DNA of 64,000 nt from the NCBI GenBank assembly GCA_017936685.1, contig JAGBFA010000013.1, positions 62,001 through 126,000 of the forward strand. Direction: 5' to 3'. This document shows positions 12,981-23,306 of this stretch, one piece after another. Source of the stretch: Alistipes sp. (lineage in GTDB: Bacteria > Bacteroidota > Bacteroidia > Bacteroidales > Rikenellaceae). The notes beneath the pieces were generated by a model that made no database searches, had not been told where the DNA came from, and worked only from the letters and a program-made list of their open reading frames with translations. Position numbers and translations under genes: made by a program. Position 1 is the first letter of the stretch; each line of letters begins with the position of its first letter.

Positions 12981-13172
12981 GTCATTCTGAACGAAGTGAA
13001 GAATCCGGTTGGGATATACGTGCGTGGTCGATATGCTTGTCCTGTCATTCTGAGGAGCGGCCATCGGCCGCGACGTGAGAATCTCCATTTTGGTCGACAA
13101 ACTCCCGCCCGACAGCCGCGCTTCCGACGGCGAGACTCCCACGTCGCAACTGTGTCGCTCCTCGGAGTGACA
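12981..13172. repeat. GTCATTCTGA-class repeat block after rpoC
   Basis: The block has a unit GTCATTCTGAACGAAG...GAAGAATCC (12981 on), a unit GTCATTCTGAGGAGC with stem GCGGCC/GGCCGC and CGACGTGAGAATCTC (13044-13085), and an inverted end GGCGAGACTCCCACG...CTCGGAGTGACA (13128-13172). From 13173 to 13391 there are only degenerate fragments of the same repeat and AT-rich DNA, with no gene. Confidence 0.75.
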
Positions 13173-13391
13173 TTTGTCGTATATTGTCATTTCGGGCTTC
13201 CGGGATCGGGCATGACCGACCTCGGAGTGACCGTATGGCAGGTCTTGTCTTTTCCTGCCAAATGCTCCGCACGATCATTCTGCGGCCACTCGGTGCGCCG
13301 GTTCTTACGTTTTGAATACTATTGCCGATAAATATGCCAAAATAGTGTGAAAAATTTATTGTTATTATTTTCACAGAACCAAATTATTTTG

Positions 13392-13399
13392 TAGTTTTG
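13392..13399 (+). promoter_or_regulatory. Probable pckA promoter (-7 box)
   Basis: TAGTTTTG matches the Bacteroidetes -7 consensus TAnnTTTG. No clear TTTG -33 box is seen. It would give a leader of about 200 bases before pckA, in which no gene is recognised. Confidence 0.5.
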
Positions 13400-13603
13400 T
13401 GCCGTGAAAAAAGAGTTTCTGTTTTGGTTGGCAGAAATTGTGCAGACGGAGTATTCGAAGATCGCGGCACACACATTTATGCAATATGCAATCGTGCCCC
13501 GATGATATGATCAGATGTCGCGGCGTGATGGCGGTTTTCGGGTGTATGTCTGCAAAAGGTTAAGTGAGACATAGAATTAGGTTTAATCTATAAATTTAAA
13601 ATT

Positions 13604-15208
13604 ATGGCAACGATTGATTTATCGAAGTACGGCATCACCGATGTCAAAGAGGTACTTTACAATCCCTCTTACGAGACTCTCTTCGAGGAGGAGACCAAAC
13701 CCGGTTTGACCGGTTACGACAAGGGCGTTGTAACCGAGATGGGTGCCGTCAACGTGATGACCGGCGTTTACACCGGCCGTTCGCCCAAGGACAAGTTCTT
13801 CGTGAAGGACGAGACCACCGAGAACACCATCTGGTGGACCTCTGACGAGTACAAGAACGACAACAAGCCCGTGACCAAGCAGACGTGGGACGCGTTGAAG
13901 TCGCTGGCTGCCAAGGAGCTGTCGAACAAGAAGCTCTACGTGATGGATACCTTCTGCGGTGCCAACGAGAACTCGCGCCTGAAGATCCGCTTCATCATGG
14001 AGGTTGCATGGCAGGCTCACTTCGTGAAGAACATGTTTATCCGTCCCACCGAGGAGGAGCTGGCCAACTACGGCGAGCCCGATTTCGTGGTGCTGAACGC
14101 ATCGAAGGCCAAGGTGGAGAACTACAAGGAGCTGGGTCTCAACTCTGAGACGGCCGTTGTGTTCAACCTCACCGAGAAGATGCAGGTCATCATCAACACA
14201 TGGTATGGCGGCGAGATGAAGAAGGGTATGTTCTCTTACATGAACTACCTGCTTCCGTTGAAGGGCATGGCTTCGATGCACTGCTCGGCCAACACCAACG
14301 AGAAGGGCGAGACGGCCATCTTCTTCGGTCTGTCGGGTACGGGTAAGACCACCCTTTCGACCGATCCCAAGCGTCAGCTCATCGGCGACGACGAGCACGG
14401 CTGGGACGACGACGGCGTGTTCAACTTCGAGGGCGGCTGCTATGCCAAGGTCATCAACCTCTCTAAGGAGAATGAGCCCGACATCTGGAACGCCATTCGC
14501 CGCGACGCTCTGTTGGAGAATGTCACTGTCGACGAGAACGGCAAGATCGACTTCGCCGACAAGTCGGTAACGGAGAACACCCGCGTATCATACCCGATCT
14601 ATCACATCAACAATATCGTTAAGCCCGTATCGAAGGCTCCCGCCGCAAAGAAGGTCATCTTCCTGTCGGCCGACGCATTCGGTGTGCTGCCTCCCGTGTC
14701 GATCCTGACCCCCGAGCAGACCAAGTATTACTTCCTGTCGGGCTTTACGGCCAAGTTGGCAGGTACCGAGCGCGGTATCACCGAGCCTACCCCCACCTTC
14801 TCGGCTTGCTTCGGCGCAGCATTCCTTTCGCTGCACCCCACCAAGTACGGTGAGGAGCTGGTGAAGAAGATGAAGGCTTCGGGTGCAACCGCATATCTGG
14901 TCAACACCGGCTGGAACGGAACGGGCAAGCGTATCTCTATCAAGGACACGCGCGGCATCATCGACGCTATCCTCGACGGTTCGATCGACAAGGCCGAGAC
15001 CAAGCAGATCCCCGTATTCGACTTCAAGGTGCCGACCGCTCTGCCCGGCGTGGATCCCGCTATCCTCGATCCTCGCGACACCTATGCCGATCCCAAGCAG
15101 TGGGACGCAAAGGCAGCCGATCTGGCAGGTCGTTTCATCAAGAACTTCACCAAGTTCACGACTAACGAGGAGGGTAAGGCTTTGGTGGCTGCCGGTCCTC
15201 AGCTCTAA
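13604..15208 (+). CDS. pckA: Phosphoenolpyruvate carboxykinase (ATP)
   Basis: This enzyme interconverts oxaloacetate and PEP using ATP/ADP. In anaerobic Bacteroidales it usually runs toward oxaloacetate for succinate formation and saves energy. The 534 residues match the ATP-type family. The P-loop [11 protein letters not shown] lies near residues 243-253, followed by [13 protein letters not shown]; the substrate-binding RSPKDKF is near residue 60. The gene stands alone with its own promoter and ends at a type-1 palindromic element. It converges on groEL. Confidence 0.98.
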   Translation: MATIDLSKYGITDVKEVLYNPSYETLFEEETKPGLTGYDKGVVTEMGAVNVMTGVYTGRSPKDKFFVKDETTENTIWWTSDEYKNDNKPVTKQTWDALKSLAAKELSNKKLYVMDTFCGANENSRLKIRFIMEVAWQAHFVKNMFIRPTEEELANYGEPDFVVLNASKAKVENYKELGLNSETAVVFNLTEKMQVIINTWYGGEMKKGMFSYMNYLLPLKGMASMHCSANTNEKGETAIFFGLSGTGKTTLSTDPKRQLIGDDEHGWDDDGVFNFEGGCYAKVINLSKENEPDIWNAIRRDALLENVTVDENGKIDFADKSVTENTRVSYPIYHINNIVKPVSKAPAAKKVIFLSADAFGVLPPVSILTPEQTKYYFLSGFTAKLAGTERGITEPTPTFSACFGAAFLSLHPTKYGEELVKKMKASGATAYLVNTGWNGTGKRISIKDTRGIIDAILDGSIDKAETKQIPVFDFKVPTALPGVDPAILDPRDTYADPKQWDAKAADLAGRFIKNFTKFTTNEEGKALVAAGPQL

Positions 15209-15331
15209 TTTTTCGTGAAAAGCGGCCATTTGCTGCCGCTCGCTCGATTGCCCGAATAGGCAGTACGCTAAGTACAGCCTATCCGGGCAATTTTCGTTGC
15301 GCGTTGCAACTAACCGCTTTTGACGAAAAAT
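15208..15331 (+). repeat. Type-1 palindromic element at the pckA stop
   Basis: The left end ATTTTTCGTGAAAAGCGG starts on the last base of the stop codon; the right end is CCGCTTTTGACGAAAAAT. A local stem GCGGC/GCCGC and a right-arm stem GTTGC/GCAAC are visible. The central stem (15248-15290) is GCCCGAATAGGCAGTAC against GTACAGCCTATCCGGGC. It differs from the DPP copy (42041) at two base pairs, both compensated. Confidence 0.85.
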
Positions 15332-15352
15332 GGGGTTGCGGTGCTTAGGTTG

Positions 15353-15472
15353 TTTTCCGTGAAAAGGCCACACCTGCTTCCTCTCCTCGTCACTCGCCAA
15401 TGGGCAGTACGCCAGTACAGCCCATCGTCTCGTTCCTGCGTTACGTTGTATAATAGCATTTTTCACGAAAAA
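15353..15472 (+). repeat. Type-2 palindromic element after pckA
   Basis: The ends are TTTTCCGTGAAAAGG and ATTTTTCACGAAAAA, with the centre ATGGGCAGTAC / GTACAGCCCAT. The right end carries CACG instead of the usual GACG, so it looks like a hybrid with the left end of a type-1 element. The constant linker GGCGCATAATTCTTTGGAG follows. Confidence 0.75.
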
Positions 15473-15508
15473 TTGGCGCATAATTCTTTGGAGACTATTT
15501 CCACCCTG

Positions 15509-15708
15509 TCATTCTGAACGAAGCAACGCGGAGTGAAGAATCTGGTTGGGAAAGACAAAAACACCCGTTCTGTCATTCTGAGGAGCGATTGCAAATCGCG
15601 ACGTGAGAATCTCTTTTTCGATCGACATGCACACATTTTGGGCAGGCGAGTGCGCTCCCGACGGCGAGACTCCCACGGTCGGGCAATGCCCTCCCTCGGA
15701 GTGACAGG
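15509..15708. repeat. GTCATTCTGA-class repeat block between pckA and groEL
   Basis: Units are GTCATTCTGAACGAAG... (15509), GTCATTCTGAGGAGC with stem CGATT/AATCG and CGACGTGAGAATCTC (15572-15613), and the inverted end GGCGAGACTCCCACGG with hairpin GGGCATTGCCC up to CTCGGAGTGACA (15663-15707). No gene is seen in 15209-15894. Confidence 0.75.
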
Positions 15709-15739
15709 TGGAAATAGTCTCCGAAGCACTACTACCGCA

Positions 15740-15790
15740 TTTCACGGAAAACAACCTAAGCACCGCAACCCCATTTTTCGTCAAAAGCGG
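15740..15790. repeat. Right arm of an exact 51-bp inverted repeat
   Basis: These 51 bases are the exact reverse complement of 15314-15364. The arms cover the junction between a type-1 and a type-2 element on the pckA side and the equivalent junction on the groEL side, including a 22-base linker not found at other loci. Confidence 0.85.
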
Positions 15791-15894
15791 TATTATACCA
15801 CGCAAACGAAAAGTGCCCGGACAGGTTGTACTTGGCGTACTACCTGTTCGGGCAGTTGAGTGCGCGGCAGTAGAATGCCGCTTTTCACGAAAAA
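15773..15894 (-). repeat. Type-1 palindromic element at the groEL stop
   Basis: Read on the - strand it starts TTTTTCGTGAAAAGCGG directly at the groEL stop. Its centre (about 15813-15853) is GCCCGAACAGGTAGTAC against GTACAACCTGTCCGGGC, as in the DPP copy. Confidence 0.85.
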
Positions 15895-17535
<1,641 letters not shown>

Positions 17536-17562
17536 TTAATTGTTATACGAATATCGAGCCGG

Positions 17563-17835
17563 TTATTCGATCACGGCGATGATGTCCGACTGCTTCATCA
17601 CCAAATAGTCCACGCCGTCGTAGCTGACCTCGGTGCCGGCATACTTGCCGTACATCACCGTATCGCCCTCCTTGACCTCCATCTTGATCTCCGAGGTGCC
17701 GGGGCCTGCGGCCACTACCTTGCCTACGAGGGGTTTCTCCTTTGCCGTATCGGGAATGTAGAGACCTCCCGCGGTCTTCTCCTCTGCCGGATTGGGCAAC
17801 ACCAATACACGGTCTGAAAGCGGTTTGATTGCCAT
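17563..17835 (-). CDS. groES: Co-chaperonin GroES (10 kDa)
   Basis: GroES caps the GroEL ring. The 90-residue protein has the standard start [10 protein letters not shown] and the mobile loop near residues 17-33 ([14 protein letters not shown]). It is the first gene of groES-groEL. No CIRCE element (TTAGCACTC-N9-GAGTGCTAA) is visible upstream, so HrcA control is not supported. The 284 bases to the sodB stop hold the sodB terminator and no gene. Confidence 0.98.
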   Translation of the reverse strand: MAIKPLSDRVLVLPNPAEEKTAGGLYIPDTAKEKPLVGKVVAAGPGTSEIKMEVKEGDTVMYGKYAGTEVSYDGVDYLVMKQSDIIAVIE

Positions 17836-18055
17836 AGTTTTAGTTTTTTGATATTTATAATATGTTTATAATTTTCTGTTTACGACAGCCAGTGCAGCAA
17901 TAGATATGCCAAACGGGCAAACGTCACGAATCGGCACGCGAAGGCGCACCGTTTGTCATGCCGCAGGGCCGCAGACGTGACAAAATGACACGTTGCCGAT
18001 GGCATGTGTCATGTGTGCGGCCGCAGTGCGACACGCTTCGTGCCGCCGCACGCAT

Positions 18056-18094
18056 AAAAAACTGTCCGGCAAACCCTGCTCGGGTTGCCGGACA
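18056..18094 (-). terminator. Intrinsic terminator of sodB
   Basis: On the - strand a stem TGTCCGGCAA-CCC / AGGGTTTGCCGGACA, with one bulged base and a short loop, is followed by six T residues. It lies just after the sodB stop. Confidence 0.9.
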
Positions 18095-18119
18095 TGACAT
18101 GGCGATAGCTGCGCGCGAG

Positions 18120-18725
18120 TTATTTGATGTCGTTGAACCGCTCCTCGACGCGTTTCCAGTCGACGATGTTCCACAGAGCCTTGACGGCTGCCGCACGGTC
18201 GTTGCGATAGTCGATATAGTAGGCATGCTCCCATACATCGATGGCTATCAGCGGCGTAAGATTCTCGGTCAAAGGATTGCCTGCTTTGGGCTTGCTGATG
18301 ATGTAGAGCTTCTTGTCGCGGTCGGCGGCCAGCCACACCCAGCCCGAGCCGAACAGAGCCGTGGCGGCGGCGGTCATGCGCGCCTTTAAGGCATCGACGT
18401 TGCCGAATGTCGTGTCGATGGCATCGAGCAGTTTGCCCGAAGGCTCTTTCTGCGGCTTGGGCGAGAACTGGTCGAAGTAGAAGGTATGGTTCCACACCTG
18501 TGCCGCATTGTTGAATATGGCACCGTCCGACTCGCGTATGATCTCTTCGAGAGTCATGTTCTCATAACGGGTATCCTTGATCAACTCGTTGAGCTTGGTG
18601 ACGTAGCCGGCGTGGTGTTTGTCGTGGTGATAATGAATCGTCTCGGCCGAGATATAGGGTTCCAATGCCTCGGGCGCATAGTTCAATTCGCTGAGGGTGA
18701 TGAGTGATGCTGCAAGTGCTACCAT
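18120..18725 (-). CDS. sodB: Superoxide dismutase (Fe or cambialistic Fe/Mn type)
   Basis: This enzyme converts superoxide to oxygen and hydrogen peroxide. The 201-residue protein aligns with Fe/Mn SODs: ligand His near residue 33 (IHYHHDKHH), His in AAQVWNHTFYF, and Asp plus His in DVWEHAYYIDY. The AAQ triplet before the second His is the iron-type signature. The N-terminus has an extra hydrophobic stretch (MVALAASLITL) compared with usual forms, but it is too short for a clear signal peptide. The gene is monocistronic, with a strong terminator. Confidence 0.93.
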   Translation of the reverse strand: MVALAASLITLSELNYAPEALEPYISAETIHYHHDKHHAGYVTKLNELIKDTRYENMTLEEIIRESDGAIFNNAAQVWNHTFYFDQFSPKPQKEPSGKLLDAIDTTFGNVDALKARMTAAATALFGSGWVWLAADRDKKLYIISKPKAGNPLTENLTPLIAIDVWEHAYYIDYRNDRAAAVKALWNIVDWKRVEERFNDIK

Positions 18726-18870
18726 AACAAGTAAATTTTTAACAGTTAATAATCGTGGAATATTCTGCTGACCTGTATATGCAATTATAGTACCTTAGCG
18801 CAACACGGGTGCTGCGAAAAAAGAGCATGCGCGCCGCCGGTTGCAGACGCGGCAGGTGTCGGCGAGGCGG

Positions 18871-19485
18871 CTATTTCGTAAACACGCCTCCGGCATATAT
18901 CCCCGGCACCGATTCGACTATGGGTGCCACGCTGCGGACATACTGATGATCGGCCATCTCGGGGAAAGCCCTCTTGAAGGCTTTGAGTGCCTCGTTCAGA
19001 TCGAGAATCAGCGTCAGCCGGCCGCCGCTCAACGCCACGTAGCCGCTGCACTCGACCTCTCGTCCCTCGACGGTGGCACGCAGTGTGATGCGGCCTGTCG
19101 AGGCATCGTAGTCGTAGCGTCCGTCGATCTTATGCCCCTGCATCACGGCCTGAGCCGTGCCGTTGCTCTTGAACTGTATCGTGCCGCAGCCCTTCGTCAG
19201 TCCGGCTTTGGCGTAGACGTCGGCCAGCTGATCGCGCAGGCTGCTCACGGCCATGCGTGCCAGAGCGTTGTCGCCGCGATACTCCACGGCCGAGCTGTCG
19301 TAAGTCCACTTGGCTGCGAGCGCACGTTTGGAGGGGGCGTTATCGGCCGCAACGGTCGTCTCTGTCTGCTTCTGCTGCGAGCCTCCCAACAGGGAGTTGA
19401 GCGCGCCCGAGAGGGAGAACTGCGCCGAGACGGAGCCTGCACCGCACAGTGCGGCAGCGACCAATGTCAAGAGTATTCTCTTCAT
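18871..19485 (-). CDS. DUF4923-like exported protein (second copy)
   Basis: A 204-residue protein with a signal peptide (cleavage near VSA/QF) and a predicted beta-rich body. Its pattern of a SALxSLLGG-like start, then AALAxxWTYD, then CGTIQFKSNGTA and YDYDASTGRITL parallels its neighbour at 19492. It is therefore a divergent member of the same family, in tandem with a six-base gap. The function is unknown; the family is Bacteroidetes-restricted and probably periplasmic or lipocalin-like. The 145 bases after it up to sodB hold a GC-rich stem and T run (near 18815-18850), a weak terminator, and no gene. Confidence 0.75.
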   Translation of the reverse strand: MKRILLTLVAAALCGAGSVSAQFSLSGALNSLLGGSQQKQTETTVAADNAPSKRALAAKWTYDSSAVEYRGDNALARMAVSSLRDQLADVYAKAGLTKGCGTIQFKSNGTAQAVMQGHKIDGRYDYDASTGRITLRATVEGREVECSGYVALSGGRLTLILDLNEALKAFKRAFPEMADHQYVRSVAPIVESVPGIYAGGVFTK

Positions 19486-19491
19486 AATCCG

Positions 19492-20091
19492 TTACTTTGA
19501 AAATTCGAAGCCGATCATTATGTTGTCGTAGTTGTTCAGCAGCGACGTTACCGTATTGAGTGCCGAGATCTGCGAGCCGAGCTTGGTGAGCAGGGTCATG
19601 AGTTTCTCGAACGGGAAGACCAGATCGAGCGAGGTGCCGTTCAGAAAGGCATAGCCCGATATGGCACCGAGGTTGAACTTCGAGGTCGAGTAGTGGAGCG
19701 TGATCTTGTGGTCGGCGGCATCGTACTCGTATGTGCCGCTAAGCGTGCGCGCACCGAAGGTCGAGGAGAAGCTCTTGTCGGCATTGAACGTAAACGAACA
19801 TGCTCCGGCCTTGATGCCGGCCAGCTTGTATGCCGACTCCAACTTCGACTGCAAGGTCGATGTGGCGGCCGATGCGGCCAGCTCCGCCGCCGTCGATTCG
19901 CTGACCAACTTTACGCCGGGCCTGGTGTACGACCACGTGCCCTGCAACATCGCCTCGGTGGCCTTGCCGCCCGTGGCCTTATCCACGGCCGTCGAGGCCG
20001 CGCCTTTCAGGGCATCGAGCCAGTTCTGAGCCTCGGCCGTGCTGCACAATGCTACGGCCGCGAAGAGTAATAAAAGTGTCTTTTTCATCAT
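19492..20091 (-). CDS. DUF4923 family exported protein
   Basis: A 199-residue protein with a signal peptide (cleavage near AEA/QN) followed by NWLDALKGAASTAVDKATGG, a typical DUF4923 start. Then come LQGTWSYTRPGVKL, CSFTFNADKSFSSTFG and LSGTYEYDAADHKITL, which suggest a small beta-barrel. The role is unknown. It lies 14 bases after nadE and six bases before a paralogue. The start could be either of two adjacent ATG codons (20091 or 20088). Confidence 0.85.
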   Translation of the reverse strand: MMKKTLLLLFAAVALCSTAEAQNWLDALKGAASTAVDKATGGKATEAMLQGTWSYTRPGVKLVSESTAAELAASAATSTLQSKLESAYKLAGIKAGACSFTFNADKSFSSTFGARTLSGTYEYDAADHKITLHYSTSKFNLGAISGYAFLNGTSLDLVFPFEKLMTLLTKLGSQISALNTVTSLLNNYDNIMIGFEFSK

Positions 20092-20105
20092 ATCGTAAGT
20101 TTGTT

Positions 20106-22040
20106 TCAGTTATTTGCATCAAGCGTATCGACCTCTTCGAGCCACGTGCGTACTACGGCATCGGAGGGCATGCGCCAGTCGCCGCGCGGCGACAAGGCCA
20201 CGCTTCCCACCTTCGGGCCGTCGGGCATGGCCGAACGCTTGAACTGCTGCGAGAAGAAGCGGCGCAGGAACACCCCGAGCCACTTGATTATCGTCTCTCG
20301 GTCATACCGTCCGGCAAAAGCCCTCTCGGCTAAGAAAACGATCTTCGAGGGGCGGAATCCCTGCCGCACCATAGAATATAGGAAGAAGTCGTGCAGCTCG
20401 TAGGGCCCTACCAGATCCTCGGTCTTCTGCGCAATGTCGCCCCGCTCGTCGGCAGGCAGAAGCTCTGGGCTTACCGGCGTGTCGAGTACGTCGCGCAGCG
20501 TCGCGCGCAGACTCTCCGCGGCACGACACTCGGCATACCACGCCACAAGATGCCGCACCAATGTCTTGGGCACCGAGGCGTTGACACCGTACATCGACAT
20601 CTGGTCGCCGTTGTAGGTTGCCCAGCCTAAGGCCAGCTCGCTCATGTCGCCCGTGCCGATGACCATGCCGCCGAGCATGTTGGCCACGTCCATCAATATC
20701 TGCGTGCGCTCGCGCGCCTGCGAGTTCTCGTAGGTCACCGAGCGGTCGCCGTCGGGCAGGCCTATGTCGGCGAAATGTTGCTCGCACGCCTTGCGGATCG
20801 ATATCTCGCGTCGCGTGACACCTAACGCGTCGATCATCTGCAAAGCATTGCGGTAGGTGCGGTCGGTAGTGCCGAATCCCGGCATGGTGATGCCGACGAT
20901 ACCGTGCCGGTCAAGACCGAGAATATCGAACGCATGCGCCGTAACAAGCAGTGCCAGCGTCGAATCCAGTCCGCCCGATATGCCGATGACGGCCGTGCGG
21001 CATGCGGTGTGTTCCAACCGCTGCGCCAGGCCCTGTGCCTGTATCTCGAATATCTCGCGGCACCGCTGCCCGCGCATGCCATCGTCCGAGGGTACGAACG
21101 GCGCAGGATCGATCGTGCGGCGCAGATCGTTGCACGGACGGGCATCGGGAAGCTCCATGCGCACCACCCGCATCTCGGGCTGAATATCCGCCGCGAAGGT
21201 ATTGCGCGTGCGGCGGCGCGTAGCGAGCAGCTCCGTGTCGATGTCGGCCGCAACTATCTGACGCTTGCGCGCGAACCGCTCCGAGTGTGCCGTGACTATG
21301 CCGTTCTCGGCAATGATGCCGTTGCCGGCGAACACCAGATCGGTCGACGATTCGCCTGCGCCCGACGAGGCGTAGACGTATGCCGACACCAGACGCGCTG
21401 ACTGCTGCGCAACGAGCGAGAGCAGATAGTCGTGTTTGCCCACGGCCTCGGGCGAGGCCGACAGATTGAATATGATCTTCGCGCCGGCAGCCGCCAGATA
21501 CGACGACGGCGGTATGGGCGACCACAGATCCTCGCATATCTCCACGCCGAACTCCACGCCGTCTACGGAGAAGATCAGATCGGTGCCGAAGCATACCTCC
21601 TCGCCGGCCAGCTCTATGACCGTATCGGCAATGCCCGCTCCCGAGGCGAAGTGACGCAGCTCGTAGAACTCTCCGTAGTTGGGAATATACGATTTGGGCA
21701 CCGCACCCCAGATCGCGCCTCCGCCGAAGACCGCGGCGCAGTTGTAGAGTCGGTCGCCCACTTTGACGGGCATGCCCGCAATTGCCGCCACCGGCAGTGA
21801 GGCCGTGGACTCGACAAGCTCCGCCAATGCCTGCTCGGCATCGTCCAGCAGCTTGGTCTGACCGAACAGATCGCCGCACGTATATCCCGTCAGCGACAGC
21901 TCGGGCAGCACCACGATGCGCACGCCCTCGGCGGCAGCCGTCTCCATTATGTCGGCTATCTGCCGCGCATTGGAGCGTGCATCGGCTATCTTCACCCTCT
22001 GGGGCAGAGCCGCAGCAACCCTGAAAAATCCGAAATCCAT
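20106..22040 (-). CDS. nadE: Glutamine-dependent NAD+ synthetase
   Basis: This enzyme amidates nicotinate adenine dinucleotide to NAD+, the last biosynthetic step. The 644-residue form has an N-terminal nitrilase-type glutaminase domain (about residues 1-280: Glu in [11 protein letters not shown], Lys in [14 protein letters not shown], Cys in GVEICEDLW). A C-terminal N-type ATP pyrophosphatase domain carries SGGLDST near residues 355-361. Both activities therefore appear intact. It sits 11 bases after pepT and is translated in the same run. Confidence 0.97.
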   Translation of the reverse strand: MDFGFFRVAAALPQRVKIADARSNARQIADIMETAAAEGVRIVVLPELSLTGYTCGDLFGQTKLLDDAEQALAELVESTASLPVAAIAGMPVKVGDRLYNCAAVFGGGAIWGAVPKSYIPNYGEFYELRHFASGAGIADTVIELAGEEVCFGTDLIFSVDGVEFGVEICEDLWSPIPPSSYLAAAGAKIIFNLSASPEAVGKHDYLLSLVAQQSARLVSAYVYASSGAGESSTDLVFAGNGIIAENGIVTAHSERFARKRQIVAADIDTELLATRRRTRNTFAADIQPEMRVVRMELPDARPCNDLRRTIDPAPFVPSDDGMRGQRCREIFEIQAQGLAQRLEHTACRTAVIGISGGLDSTLALLVTAHAFDILGLDRHGIVGITMPGFGTTDRTYRNALQMIDALGVTRREISIRKACEQHFADIGLPDGDRSVTYENSQARERTQILMDVANMLGGMVIGTGDMSELALGWATYNGDQMSMYGVNASVPKTLVRHLVAWYAECRAAESLRATLRDVLDTPVSPELLPADERGDIAQKTEDLVGPYELHDFFLYSMVRQGFRPSKIVFLAERAFAGRYDRETIIKWLGVFLRRFFSQQFKRSAMPDGPKVGSVALSPRGDWRMPSDAVVRTWLEEVDTLDANN

Positions 22041-22051
22041 CTTCCGATCCG

Positions 22052-23269
22052 CTATTTAGCCCACAACTGGGCGAGGTTGATCACCACCTGCATGGCCTTG
22101 TGCATCGTATCGAGCGAGCAGTATTCGAACTTGCCGTGGAAGTTCATGCCGCCCGTAAAGAGGTTGGGGCAGGGCAGTCCCATGAACGAGAGCCGCGCAC
22201 CGTCGGTGCCGCCGCGAATCGGGCGCACGATAGGCTCGACATCGGCCATACGCATGGCCTCCAAGGCCTTGTCGATGAGCTGCGGGTGCGGCTCGACCAT
22301 CTTGCGCATGTTGAAATACTGATCCTTGATCGTCAGCGAGAGTGTCTGCTCGCCGTATTTGCGTTGCAGGAAGTTAACCACGTCCCACATCAACACCTTC
22401 TTGGCCTCGAAACGCTCGGCCGAGTGGTCGCGTATGATGAAGCTGATGTCGGCCGACTCGACCGCACCCGATATTCCCACGCAGTGGAAGAAACCCTCGT
22501 AGCCCTCGGTGTGCTGCGGTGTCTGCCACTCGGGCAGCATGCGGTTCAGCTCGCAGGCTATGTCGATGGCGTTGATCATCTTGTCTTTGGCATAACCCGG
22601 GTGGACGTTGCGTCCCTGAATATGTATCTTGGCACCGGCGGCGTTGAAGTTCTCATACTCCAACTCGCCCTCCATGCCGCCGTCGACCGTATAGGCGAAG
22701 TCGGCTCCGAACCGCTCCACCGAGAAGTAGTCGACACCGCGGCCTATCTCCTCGTCGGGCGTGAAGCCTATGCGTATTTTGCCGTGCTTCACCTCGGGGT
22801 GCGCCGCCAACCACTCCATGGCGGTCATTATCTCCGCCACGCCGGCCTTGTCGTCGGCACCCAACAGCGTGGTGCCGTCGGTGTGGATCAGCGTGTGCCC
22901 CTTGAAGAACGCAAGCTCGGGGAAGTCGGCCACGCGCATCGTCACGCCGGCGTTCAGAACGATGTCGCCGCCGTCGTAACACTCCACCACGTGCGGCCGC
23001 ACATCTTTGCCGCTCATGTCGGGCGAAGTGTCCACATGTGCGATGAAACCGATGGTCGGCGCATTCTGGCAGCCCTCCGATGCCGGCAGGGTGCCCATGG
23101 CATAGCCGTATTCGTCGATCGACACGTCTGTAAGGCCTATGGCCTGCATCTCTTCGACTAAATGACGCAGCAGCACCAACTGCTTGTCGGTCGAGGGAAA
23201 AGTCTCGCTGCTCTCGTCCGAACGGGTGTCGAACGATACATATTTCAGAAAACGGTCTTTTAATTCCAT
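22052..23269 (-). CDS. pepT: Peptidase T (tripeptide aminopeptidase)
   Basis: A cytoplasmic M20 zinc peptidase that removes the N-terminal residue of tripeptides. The 405 residues match the family. Zinc-site motifs are HVDTSPD (about 77-83), GADDKAG (about 134-140) and TPDEEIGRG near residue 170. The C-terminal HGKFEYCS motif is present. It is directly downstream of an oligopeptide transporter, which fits uptake followed by hydrolysis. Confidence 0.97.
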   Translation of the reverse strand: MELKDRFLKYVSFDTRSDESSETFPSTDKQLVLLRHLVEEMQAIGLTDVSIDEYGYAMGTLPASEGCQNAPTIGFIAHVDTSPDMSGKDVRPHVVECYDGGDIVLNAGVTMRVADFPELAFFKGHTLIHTDGTTLLGADDKAGVAEIMTAMEWLAAHPEVKHGKIRIGFTPDEEIGRGVDYFSVERFGADFAYTVDGGMEGELEYENFNAAGAKIHIQGRNVHPGYAKDKMINAIDIACELNRMLPEWQTPQHTEGYEGFFHCVGISGAVESADISFIIRDHSAERFEAKKVLMWDVVNFLQRKYGEQTLSLTIKDQYFNMRKMVEPHPQLIDKALEAMRMADVEPIVRPIRGGTDGARLSFMGLPCPNLFTGGMNFHGKFEYCSLDTMHKAMQVVINLAQLWAK

Positions 23270-23306
23270 AATATCGTCGTATATGTTTTACTTGTTGACT
23301 ATCAAA

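Noticed and set aside
12981..13172. CRISPR array
   Set aside because: Repeats are not evenly spaced, occur in both orientations and have variable paired stems rather than unique spacers. No cas gene is present.
12812..13331. Several overlapping open frames after rpoC, some encoding a peptide with CHSERSEESG
   Set aside because: They are translations of the GTCATTCTGA-class and type-2 repeats. The same peptide reappears wherever the repeats occur, and I recall it as a frequent mis-annotation in other genomes.
13404..13505. Short GTG-start frame (about 33 codons) upstream of pckA
   Set aside because: It would start at or before the transcription start predicted from the -7 box and has no ribosome site. 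It is probably leader RNA.
15208..15331. Integron attC site
   Set aside because: Length and imperfect pairing are similar, but the GTTRRRY and RYYYAAC ends are absent, the genes are housekeeping on both strands, and no integron integrase is present.
17836..17900. CIRCE operator before groES
   Set aside because: No TTAGCACTC inverted repeat is visible on either strand.
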